A stretch of DNA of 23,228 nt, taken from assembly GCA_041744735.1 (NCBI GenBank), contig JBGTKH010000508.1, forward strand, positions 1 to 23,228. Reading direction: 5' to 3'. Within the stretch, counting starts at the first letter, position 1; each line of letters begins with the position of its first letter. This document shows, piece by piece, positions 15,235-22,005 of the stretch. Source of the stretch: JBGTKH01 sp041744735 (GTDB taxonomy: Bacteria > Planctomycetota > Planctomycetia > Pirellulales > Pirellulaceae). Position numbers and translations under genes: made by a program. Under the pieces are notes generated by a model. The model made no database searches. It was not told where the DNA came from and was given only the letters and a program-made list of their open reading frames with translations.

Positions 15235-16164
15235 TCAATACCAGCCCAGCTTGCGGAGGAACTCTCGCTCGTACTTCGACGCCGTCTCCTCGAAACGCGC
15301 GTACGACGCGCGGAAAAGTCCGGCTCGCACTGGCCCCCACTCGTCTTTCTCCTGGGCCGCCTCGGTACGCATTGCGGTGTACGGGTTGTCGTCCCCGTCG
15401 TCGCAGTATTTCCAGCCGAACCGGCCGACCGGCCCCCGGCCGCTGTCGGTCACGTCCGCGTAGATCAGCGCCCGGAGGATCTCATACCGGTCGAACAAAC
15501 GTTCGTAGCTGGCGCCGAGGAATAGCAAGTCGTCGAGCACGGGTCGCAGGATTTTGAACAAGTGCTCGCTCTCGGGGACGCGCTTCTGCTTGTACTCCTC
15601 GACATGCTGCCAAGCATTGGTGGCCGCGACCTCCCACATCGCTTCGACCACGGGCACGACGATGTTGACGCCGCGGCTCCCTAATCGGCGTGTGCGAGCA
15701 TCGATTATCTTCGAATGCGCGACCGCGAACGCGCGGTAGTTGTCGGCAGCGAGCGAGGCGATCCCGACGGAGTACAGCACGAGGGACAGCGGGTAAAACC
15801 GAAGGTCGTTCCACAAGGTCTGGCCGCCTTGCACGGCGGCGTATCCGTCGGACATGCGCGCTAGCATGCTCTGAAGCGTCGGCAACTGCTCGGGCGTGGC
15901 CCACTTTCCCAGAAGCGCCGCCTTCGCCGGCAACGATCCGACGGCCGCCTCGTAGGCCGCGAGTCGGGCGGCAAAGTCGTCCCCATTCCCTCGTGGTGTA
16001 TGGAGCCGCAACTTCTCGGCCGACGTCTCCGCAAGCGCCGCGCGGACGGTCGCGTTCACCTGATCGTCCAGCCTGATGCGGAAGCGCGGCTCTGACAGAT
16101 AATCCTTAAACGTGGTGAGATCCCCGTCGTCCGCGCCGACAGGTTCTTCTTCGCGCTGGCTCAT
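15235..16164 (-). CDS. Helical 309-aa protein of an effector-associated family
   Basis: The product is 309 aa, soluble and largely alpha-helical. The start at 16164 has GGAGGG about 7 nt upstream. It begins LTTFKDYLSEPRFRIRLDDQ and contains LWNDLRFYPLSLVLYSVGIA (117-136), SEHLFKILRPVLDDLL (199-214), YERLFDRYEILRALIYADV (220-238) and PVGRFGWKY (245-253), ending in AGLFRASYARF and FLRKLGW. From memory this order (FL-acidic start, 'L..YP..L.LY..GIA', 'S.HLF..LRP.L.DLL', 'YE..FDR.E.L.AL.YAD', 'P.GRF.W', 'GLF') is a recurrent domain found after SIR2, TIR or other effector domains in bacterial conflict proteins. Here it stands alone, with a TIR gene upstream. It is likely a sensor or regulator for the TIR effector; this is inference. 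It has no recognisable nucleotide-binding motif. Confidence 0.88.
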   Translation of the reverse strand: MSQREEEPVGADDGDLTTFKDYLSEPRFRIRLDDQVNATVRAALAETSAEKLRLHTPRGNGDDFAARLAAYEAAVGSLPAKAALLGKWATPEQLPTLQSMLARMSDGYAAVQGGQTLWNDLRFYPLSLVLYSVGIASLAADNYRAFAVAHSKIIDARTRRLGSRGVNIVVPVVEAMWEVAATNAWQHVEEYKQKRVPESEHLFKILRPVLDDLLFLGASYERLFDRYEILRALIYADVTDSGRGPVGRFGWKYCDDGDDNPYTAMRTEAAQEKDEWGPVRAGLFRASYARFEETASKYEREFLRKLGWY

Positions 16165-16355
16165 GCTGCAGCCCTCCTACATGAAGTCGTGGTGCCACAA
16201 ACTCGCCGCGTCACCTGCGCCGGATCACGCGGACCTTTTCGACCATCGTACTGTTGCATTTCGGGCGCTGAGGTTTTGCCGGTCCAGCATCTCGGTCTCG
16301 AACCGGAGGCCCCACATGCCGCATCTTATCTCGCTGACGTTCATGGCGCCTACCG

Positions 16356-17321
16356 CTACCGCTGCAGCGGCCCGGTGAGAATTTCCCAAAACAACTCCGC
16401 CACGTCGTGCGGCGTCAACAGGTCTTTCTGTTGGGACTTCATCATCCTCGACATGCCACTGCACTTGAGGAACATCTCTTCGCCATCGTCAGCCACGCTC
16501 ACCCCCTCGTTCATGCTGTTCGTGGCATTGGGGTCGTTGCTGTAGACGATCTGATTTGTGAAGCCTCCCCCGAGCCCACCGAGGCGAATCCCGCACCGCG
16601 CCACGTTCTTGCCGTCCCGGTAAATGACCGCGGTGAAGTGATTGGCGTTGATCCTTTTGAACTTCCCAACGAAGCCGGGGTTATCCGACGCCACGCCCGC
16701 GAGCGTGTCCTGGAAGAACTTGGCGACGGTCTCGAAGGACTCGTCCAAAAAGTCGTCGCGGTCTTGCTCGGTGAACTGCTTCTTGAGCCGCAACTTGCCC
16801 ACCCGCGAGGCCGGCGGTGTGGCGGCGGGCGCGGACGGTGAATGAGATTGGGCGCTGCCCTGTGCGCCACGTGACCTCGCCGCCCTGATCTTCTCGATGG
16901 CGACATGCGCTACCTCCTCGATAGTCTCCCTGCGAAGGTCAAGGTACGCCACTGTATCGCCGATGCCAGGAATGGCAGTTTGGTCAATCCGCACTGGTAG
17001 GATGTACGCCTCGTTTTCCCGGAACGCCCGCTCCTGGGCAGCTTGCATCTCGTGCCGCGTCCACGCCTTCTCTGCGTACGCGGCCGACAGAAACATAACG
17101 CAGAATCGCGCCTTCTTTGAATACACCTCAGCCAGGTGCTGGTAGAGGTTACGTCCCCAGAGGTCAGCCTTTTTCCAGGAGTCATAGAAAACGCTAAAGC
17201 CCTCGGCCCTGAGCAGTTCAGCAAACCGCTCGGCCGTCACCCGGTCCTCACCGGCGAAGGAGACGGCAACGTCGTACTCAAATTCACCGCTGGACATATC
17301 GAGAAGCTCCCCTAGCGTCAT
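16356..17321 (-). CDS. TIR-domain protein (putative NAD-cleaving effector) with C-terminal accessory domain
   Basis: The product is 321 aa. A TIR domain at about 14-135 starts YDVAVSFAGEDR and has the alphaC Glu91 in AWTRHEMQAA, the position that is catalytic in NAD-hydrolysing TIRs. A Ser/Ala/Pro linker (150-172) leads to a second domain at about 183-320: FTEQDRDDFLDESFETVAKF, then KRINANHFTAVIYRDGKNVARC, GGGF, NEGVSVADDGE and an AELFWEILTGPLQ end. I recognise this C-terminal domain as a recurrent partner of bacterial TIR or related effectors, with no known ligand. ATG 17321 is preferred (GGGAG 7 nt upstream); ATG 17297 also has GGGGAG 9 nt upstream. The frame stays open to 17714, but that part looks non-coding. 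The gene heads the minus-strand locus ending at the kinase, and is separated from the 309-aa gene by 191 bp with only a 39-codon ORF inside. Confidence 0.92.
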   Translation of the reverse strand: MTLGELLDMSSGEFEYDVAVSFAGEDRVTAERFAELLRAEGFSVFYDSWKKADLWGRNLYQHLAEVYSKKARFCVMFLSAAYAEKAWTRHEMQAAQERAFRENEAYILPVRIDQTAIPGIGDTVAYLDLRRETIEEVAHVAIEKIRAARSRGAQGSAQSHSPSAPAATPPASRVGKLRLKKQFTEQDRDDFLDESFETVAKFFQDTLAGVASDNPGFVGKFKRINANHFTAVIYRDGKNVARCGIRLGGLGGGFTNQIVYSNDPNATNSMNEGVSVADDGEEMFLKCSGMSRMMKSQQKDLLTPHDVAELFWEILTGPLQR

Positions 17322-17841
17322 GCGCCGCTCCCCGCGGTCACTGGATTCTGATGGTGATTCTTTCGTCCCCTGTACCGGCGCTGGCGTCGCCTTCGGCGAC
17401 ACAACGGGCAACATGGCAACCGGCAGGTAGAACCATCGGATGGACCTCGATCCGAACGGCCCGCGCCACGTCTCAGTCGCACTTGACTCGAAAGTGTCCT
17501 CGAAAGGCTTAACTATAGTGGCAATTCTATCGTTGCGGTACCCACCCGAAAAGATCTCCGCTCCGCTGGTTTGCGGCTCGCGTCGGTCACATCGACGGAC
17601 GCACACTACGGCACGACGAGGAGTCGACGTTCGATGTTCCGCATTGCACAGTCGATCGCCGTCGGAAACCATTCGGAATTCGGCACGCGTTGGTCGAGCC
17701 GCCCGGCTCGGCATCGATATTCACTCGGCGAGGTCGCTCGCATCTGAGAATTCAAGAGTCCAGTCTGCTTTGGTACCAGACACTACGTGGAAGAGACCGC
17801 GCTGACACGTCTGCAATGCTCGATTGCGATTGCCGAGAAGC
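17322..17841. other. Long gene-poor stretch upstream of the TIR locus
   Basis: No convincing gene. The minus-strand frame of the TIR gene remains open through 17714, but its composition (many Arg, Cys and Ser with no domain) is that of read-through intergenic DNA. The promoter of the locus should lie here; TATAGT on the minus strand (17515-17520) is the best -10 candidate, without a good -35 element. Confidence 0.35.
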
Positions 17842-18139
17842 TCAGTTGCTATGCAAAGTCTTCATGCCAGTTCCAGGCCAAGCATGGCGCCGGTGTTGGA
17901 GGCGAATTTGGTCGGTTTCGAGGTCCAGGCGTTGGCGCATGGTGACGAAGAGGTTGGGGAGCGGGTAATTGTTGGTCGGGTCGAAGGGCAGGTGTTGGCC
18001 GTGGCTGTCCTCTTGAATCTCTTTCAGCCACCGGAGCAGAACGGCCAGCGCTGCGAATTGGCTGTGTTCTGAATCGCTGTCCCACACGCAACGCTGGCAC
18101 GCCCACGGGCGCGGCGCCGGGAGCGGGCATGTGGATCAA
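17842..18139 (-). pseudogene. Probable decayed coding fragment, unidentified
   Basis: On the minus strand, about 18080-17880 reads FAALAVLLRWLKEIQEDSHG, then FDPTNNYPLPNLF and RQRLDLETDQIRLQHRRHA, with strongly biased third codon positions (C or G) as in real planctomycete genes. A different frame just upstream (18139-18075: MPAPGAAPVGVPALRVGQRF) also looks coding, which suggests a frameshift between them. The only start for the main frame is a GTG at 18087 without a ribosome-binding site, and the C-terminus dissolves into random sequence. I do not recognise the family. Alternatively it is a short expressed protein. Confidence 0.35.
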
Positions 18140-18243
18140 GGCCGGTTCATGTCAGCTCCCGTGCCGAACACCGGCTATCGCGCGTCGGTCGCATCGAATG
18201 AGGCACTCATTAGTTCGTCGACACATCATTGATTCTGCCTGGC

Positions 18244-18459
18244 TCAGCACCGATCGCGTGGCCCCGTCATCGTCGGAAGTATGTTGCAGGTCTCGGTTGC
18301 TTGCTCGAAATGCAACTCGACGACGCCGGCGTCGAGTTGACGCAGCACTAACTCGATGCGCTGTTCGATGGAAGAATGGTCGGTGCCGTCGCGGGTGACA
18401 AATTCCTCGACAACGGCCCGCAATACCGCGGGCGTCAATTGCAGATGAGGGATACGCAT
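18244..18459 (-). CDS. yheU: YheU (UPF0270) family protein
   Basis: The product is 71 aa. MRIPHLQLTPAVLRAVVEEF followed by VTRDGTDHSSIEQRIELVLR, QLDAGVVELHF and ETCNILP matches the YheU pattern: 'IP...L.P.TL..LIE.FV.R.GTDYG', 'V..QL..GE....SE..ETVNI.P'. The length is that of the family (about 70 aa). Its function is unknown; the E. coli protein has a known structure but no assigned role. No clear ribosome-binding site is seen before ATG 18459. It appears monocistronic, with an inverted-repeat element 63 bp upstream. Complete and undamaged as far as I can see. Confidence 0.88.
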   Translation of the reverse strand: MRIPHLQLTPAVLRAVVEEFVTRDGTDHSSIEQRIELVLRQLDAGVVELHFEQATETCNILPTMTGPRDRC

Positions 18460-18522
18460 GGAGTTAATCCGCGGCGCAACGCGAAATCAATCACTGCATC
18501 GCCGCCGCTTTGACGGAGAGGG

Positions 18523-18653
18523 CTAGTGCTTTGTCAAAGTTAGAAAGTGGGGTAAGCATCCTGCTTGCCGACGTCTTCGCCGCGCCGATCGCAAGCTGGA
18601 AGCTTACGCCACGAAACACGGCATCCTAATTTCTAGCTTTGACAAAGCACTAG
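18523..18653. repeat. 131-bp inverted-repeat element (CTAGTGCTTTGTCAAAG termini)
   Basis: The terminal arms CTAGTGCTTTGTCAAAG (18523-18539) and CTTTGACAAAGCACTAG (18637-18653) are perfect 17-bp inverted repeats, and pairing continues inward for about 10 more bases with two mismatches. Inside, GTAAGCATCCTGCTTGC (18552-18568) pairs with GCAAGCTGGAAGCTTAC (18591-18607) at 15 of 17 positions. This gives a nested palindrome, MITE-like, with no coding capacity. I see no flanking direct repeat. Both the terminal and the inner sequences look like planctomycete dispersed repeats from memory. Confidence 0.7.
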
Positions 18654-18681
18654 GCTTGTGGTCCCGCAATCAGGGTGCAGC

Positions 18682-18789
18682 TCACTTCGGCCGGTTCTTA
18701 TCCTGCTTCCCTTTCGCGGGCTGTTCTTGTTTGTGCGCCTTCTGTTTCTTGCTCTTTTCCTTATCCTTCTTGCCGCCTTTGTCTCCCAT
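18682..18789 (-). CDS. 35-aa lysine-rich conserved small protein
   Basis: The 35-residue product begins MGDKGGKKDKEKSKKQKAHK and ends QDKNRPK; it is extremely basic and polar, almost surely disordered. The pattern 'MGDKG.KKDKEKS.KQK' is one I recall from tiny uncharacterised proteins in planctomycetes and proteobacteria. A ribosome-binding site, AGGAAAGGA, lies about 8 nt before ATG 18789, which strongly supports expression. No cysteines, signal or membrane segment. A nucleic-acid- or ribosome-associated role is possible from charge alone. The frame that overlaps it on the same strand (18633-18851) is an Arg-rich shadow of this gene. Confidence 0.75.
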   Translation of the reverse strand: MGDKGGKKDKEKSKKQKAHKQEQPAKGKQDKNRPK

Positions 18790-18909
18790 TGCGTAAATCC
18801 TTTCCTATTGGAAGCCGTCGTTCGAGTAAGTCCGAATCCTCGACGACGCATTGTAGCTGTCCGGTTCTGCGATGTCCAATCGAGCCAACCGTAGACTGAC
18901 GAGCGCTGA

Positions 18910-20580
18910 CTACCAGCGCTGGTTGAACATTAGGTAGAACAATTCAGAGTCCGAGGCGAGTGTTGCTGTGGACGTGTTTTCCAGGAAGCCGCCGCCGTAC
19001 AGTCTCGAATAGCCAACCAAAATGTCCGAGTATCGCAGCAGATGGAAATTCAGCACGACGTCGATTTCGTCGCCCACGTTGTTGCCGGCTGCGCCGGTTG
19101 CATCACGGCGGGTGGCGACGCCGCCTGCGTTGTACAGTGCATCCCGGCTGTGGTCGAGCCAGAAGTGATGATACTGCAGCCAGACGGTGATCCACGGTTC
19201 GGGATAGAAGTACAGGTGAGCGTTCACGTCGTGGATGTTTTGACGTGCGACCTGATCGATCCAGCCCAGGTAGTAGTGACCGAAGGGGAAGAGTTGATTA
19301 AACGTGTGAGCGTCGCCGGCCGTCGGATCGGAGTCGCCGCTGGCGTAGTCGTAATACATCCAAAACGTCGGCGTCCAAAAGGCATCCTTGAAGTTGCGGC
19401 CGACACCCGCAGTGGCGGCTCCGGCCAGCAAGTCCTGCCCATTCTGATCGCCGAACTGCACGGCCGCTTCGAAGTCCCACAGATACCCGCATCGGTCTCC
19501 TGTGTAACGCGAACCGAGCGTGTGAACTTCCGTCGGAGCGCGGACGATGTTCTGCTGGGTCACATTGTTCGAGTTATCTAAGTACAGATAATAGAAGTCG
19601 ACGAAGTGTCCCTTTTGCGGACGATACGTGGCCCACGCTCCGCCGAATTCCTGATTGTCGTCCAACTGATCCAATCCATTCGGATTGACTGGCACAAAGG
19701 CTGTGTAGAACAGATCCGTGTCCCACTTCTCGCCCGAGCGGAACAGCCGCACGCCGTCGAACGTCCGCCGCGTGTTGGCCCAATCCAACGCGGAGACCAC
19801 CCGCTGCGAGCCCAGCAATAACTCCTGCCGGCCGACACGTGCATAAACCGGTTTGCCGGCATAGTCGAACAGGTTGAACTCGACGAACAGGTTCTGCACG
19901 TCGCCGCGATTCACGTCGGTCGGCAGCGGCGCGAGTTCTTCGGAAAAGCTGTCGGCCCAGATGTATTCGCCGAACACCCGCACGCGATCACCGTACATCA
20001 GGTCGCCGAACGCTCGCACGCGACCCAGCGTGTAGCTATTGTCCGTTTCCGTGATCCGGCTGTTGTGTTCGTTCATGTACCGCGCCCAAACGCTGCCGCC
20101 CGTGCTGAACGTCAGGCAATCGGTCAGCGGAATACGCTTCAGCCGCTCGACCCACGTCTGATCGCCGTATGGCAGCGACTCGACGTAGCGAAAGTCCGCA
20201 TCGAAAAACGACGGTTGCATCAATGCGAAATTGGGATAGCCGGACGGCGGCGCCTTCTCGCGCGCCGTGCCGGTGAGCTGATCCCACATCGAATAGTAGC
20301 CGCAACCCGTCGGTGGAATCGGGAAGTTACCGGGACGCGGCAACGGCCGGATGCTCCCGGGCACGGTCTTCCAGTCCACGTATCGCCCGCAACAGCATGC
20401 CGTGCGCGAACATTCGCACACGGCACAGCAACCTCCGGCCGAGGCGTCGAATTCGCCGTTCAAGTTCTGGGAAGCCGCCTCTGTGACGACAACACTAACT
20501 GGCTCGATCTCTTCTGCTAAGAGACACGCGCCGGAGACGAAAGTAAGCACTGTTGCGAGTGCAAACGCGCAATAATTCAT
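18910..20580 (-). CDS. Outer-membrane porin of the alginate-export type with cysteine-rich N-terminus
   Basis: The product is 556 aa. A signal peptide (MNYCAFALATVLTFVSGACL, cut near LLA-EE) is preceded by GAGGAT about 6-8 nt before ATG 20580. The mature N-terminus has seven cysteines in 14 residues (51-64: CCAVCECSRTACCC). From about 165 the protein alternates aromatic and polar residues as in a beta-barrel. It has the alginate-export (porin) hallmarks: VYARVGRQELLLGSQRVVSA followed by LDWANTRRTFDGVRL, and DVNAHLYFYPEPWITVWLQY. It ends FYLMFNQRW with a terminal aromatic, the usual outer-membrane insertion signal. It probably passes sugars or other small anions across the outer membrane; the substrate is not evident. 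It is complete and appears monocistronic. Confidence 0.92.
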   Translation of the reverse strand: MNYCAFALATVLTFVSGACLLAEEIEPVSVVVTEAASQNLNGEFDASAGGCCAVCECSRTACCCGRYVDWKTVPGSIRPLPRPGNFPIPPTGCGYYSMWDQLTGTAREKAPPSGYPNFALMQPSFFDADFRYVESLPYGDQTWVERLKRIPLTDCLTFSTGGSVWARYMNEHNSRITETDNSYTLGRVRAFGDLMYGDRVRVFGEYIWADSFSEELAPLPTDVNRGDVQNLFVEFNLFDYAGKPVYARVGRQELLLGSQRVVSALDWANTRRTFDGVRLFRSGEKWDTDLFYTAFVPVNPNGLDQLDDNQEFGGAWATYRPQKGHFVDFYYLYLDNSNNVTQQNIVRAPTEVHTLGSRYTGDRCGYLWDFEAAVQFGDQNGQDLLAGAATAGVGRNFKDAFWTPTFWMYYDYASGDSDPTAGDAHTFNQLFPFGHYYLGWIDQVARQNIHDVNAHLYFYPEPWITVWLQYHHFWLDHSRDALYNAGGVATRRDATGAAGNNVGDEIDVVLNFHLLRYSDILVGYSRLYGGGFLENTSTATLASDSELFYLMFNQRW

Positions 20581-20677
20581 GGCTTCATCCTCAGCCTCGT
20601 TTCATCCTTGATTGGCGCACAGAGCGATCTGCGGCGCTCCTGATTCGGTATCGGCGACAACGTGGGCCAGTCGTCAA

Positions 20678-20956
20678 TCATTGCCAGATGCCGCCGGTTT
20701 TGAACCGCCTGACCAACGTAACATTCGCTAGGGTCGATAAAAACCGACGCGGCGTCACGCACTGGTGACGCAGGGAGATCGCCTGACAGCGGCGTGAAGG
20801 CGAGTAGCTGGGGAGGCGAGACTGTACCGCGGCTGCTTGCGTACTCGGTGGCAAGTCCGTACCGGCGAACCCGGTGTCAATCTCAAAGTCCAAGGGACCC
20901 TGGCCAATATCCAAAGTCAGAAAGGACGCGTTGCGCTCATCGAGAAACCCGTCCAT
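20678..20956 (-). pseudogene. Truncated retropepsin-like aspartic protease gene
   Basis: The start reads MDGFLDERNASFLTLDIGQG then PLDFEIDTGFAGT, the first lobe of a single-domain clan-AA (retropepsin-like) protease with the catalytic DTG at 27-29. After DTGFAGT the expected continuation (a hydrophobic strand, 'LP..' and a second 'PL.GM.LL' motif) is missing; the frame becomes Arg/Ser-rich noise and stops at residue 92. The start overlaps the upstream gene by 20 nt, an arrangement I recall for this protease with its small partner. It is called truncated because of the missing second half; bacterial members usually have 100-130 aa with both motifs. Confidence 0.55.
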
Positions 20957-21212
20957 GTCGCGCGGCTCCTCCGAATTTCACTGCTCCACCGCCCCCGACT
21001 CGAAAATAATACACCGGCCGAGCACCAAAGCGGGCGCGACATTTCTGTCCGACGATTTGAAAAGTGTCACCCAATTCATAGTCACCCGATTCCGGTTCAA
21101 GCCCGATGATTTGACCGAAATGTTCGGCTTCGAGTTTGTCCTTCAGCGAATCCGCGTACACTCGTTTGGCGTTTTGGACGAATTGCTGTTTATCCTGTTC
21201 GAGTAACGACAT
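20937..21212 (-). CDS. Small conserved protein, usual partner of retropepsin-like protease
   Basis: The product is 91 aa. The start at 21212 has GGAGGG 4-5 nt upstream. A N-terminal helix (LLEQDKQQFVQNAKRVYADS) leads to FGQIIGLEPESGDYELGDTF (32-51) and a final YYFRVGGGGAVKFGG. The ESGDY-LGDT core with a closing 'R.G....FGG' strand is a small bacterial family of unknown function, commonly encoded next to clan-AA aspartic proteases; by analogy with other such pairs an antitoxin-like role has been suggested, which I cannot support from this sequence. It overlaps the truncated protease gene downstream by 20 nt, so the pair was probably co-translated before the partner decayed. Confidence 0.82.
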   Translation of the reverse strand: MSLLEQDKQQFVQNAKRVYADSLKDKLEAEHFGQIIGLEPESGDYELGDTFQIVGQKCRARFGARPVYYFRVGGGGAVKFGGAARHGRVSR

Positions 21213-21389
21213 GGTTCCCTCCCGCAGTTTCGATGGATGGGTCCGAACATCGTACCAGACAGCGAACCGTTCGTCAGCGCCGAATTGGGAAATTGGCCGA
21301 TGGCACTGCTAGAAGTTGACGGCGTCGAGCCGTCCGGCAAGTGAACGCGAGCCGACGAAGCCGTAACATCACCGGTGAACGCACCAGGA

Positions 21390-21419
21390 TCGACAACGCT
21401 ACGGCGCGAGAGTTACAAT
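21390..21419 (+). promoter_or_regulatory. Promoter candidate for the DsrE-like lipoprotein operon
   Basis: TCGACA (21390-21395, 5 of 6 to the -35 consensus) and TACAAT (21414-21419, 5 of 6 to the -10) are 18 bp apart. The leader to ATG 21534 would be about 107 nt. The rest of the gene-free stretch 21213-21533 holds nothing else that I can identify. Confidence 0.45.
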
Positions 21420-21533
21420 TCATGACTGAAAGGGTTTCGTCGGACCTGACGACGCGCCCGCCGCACTGATTTCCCATTCCGCTTGAATACCTCCATTAGT
21501 TGCTGAAACCGAATTTCGATCCCGGGAGGACCT

Positions 21534-22001
21534 ATGAACACGCACGGATTTACTGCCGCTTTACTGTTACTTTCGATCGCCACGGGTTGCCAGAATCAAC
21601 AAGGAGCCGCTTCCAGCACGGCGAGCACGGCGAATGAAAAGGCGCCGGTGTTCATCAGCATCGTCAGCGATATGGATTCCAACCCGCAAGCCGTGGACAT
21701 GGCGATGAAGGTTGCGGGTTTTTCGCTGGACGAACAGCGCGACGTGTTTCTGTTCTTCAACGTGAAAGGCGTACACGTGCCAATCGCCAGCTTGGCCGAT
21801 GACGCAGCCTTTCAGGAGAACGACCCGGTCAAGAGCCAGTTGAGCGGCTTGATCCAGCGTGGCGTGCGAGTCCACGTCTGCCCCATCTGCATGAAAGCGT
21901 CCAGTATCGAGGCCGACGACTTGATTGAAGGTGCTCGAGTCACCACGCGCGCCGAGTTATTCGAGGCCATCCGCAGCGATACGGCGGTGTTTACGTACTG
22001 A
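21534..22001 (+). CDS. DsrE-family lipoprotein
   Basis: The product is 155 aa. The N-terminus MNTHGFTAALLLLSIATGCQ is a lipoprotein signal with Cys19 as the lipidated residue. After a Ser/Thr-rich tether, residues 38-155 form a DsrE/YchN-like alpha/beta domain: PVFISIVSD, a helix, DVFLFFNVKGVHV, then GVRVHVCPICMKASSI with Cys116 and Cys119, and a last helix DDLIEGARVTTRAELFEAI. In this family a conserved Cys can carry sulfur; here a C-P-I-C pair is present. It may take part in periplasmic sulfur or thiol chemistry (inference). A GGAGG lies about 4 nt before ATG 21534. The next gene starts 4 nt after the stop, so it heads an operon of at least three genes. Confidence 0.88.
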   Translation: MNTHGFTAALLLLSIATGCQNQQGAASSTASTANEKAPVFISIVSDMDSNPQAVDMAMKVAGFSLDEQRDVFLFFNVKGVHVPIASLADDAAFQENDPVKSQLSGLIQRGVRVHVCPICMKASSIEADDLIEGARVTTRAELFEAIRSDTAVFTY

Positions 22002-22005
22002 CCTC

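Noticed and set aside
17322..17714. 131-residue N-terminal extension of the TIR protein
   Set aside because: No domain or conserved pattern, and good ribosome-binding sites sit before 17321 and 17297.
17824..18072. 82-aa plus-strand ORF
   Set aside because: Mirror of the codon-biased minus-strand fragment; its own codon use is poor.
11942..18653. CRISPR array or insertion sequence
   Set aside because: The repeats are palindromic singles, not regularly spaced direct repeats, and no transposase or Cas-like frame is present.
20752..20771. Hairpin GCGTCAC/GTGACGC as terminator of the ESGDY/protease pair
   Set aside because: On the minus strand the T-run (TTTTT) comes about 8 nt after the stem, not directly, so it is not a standard intrinsic terminator.
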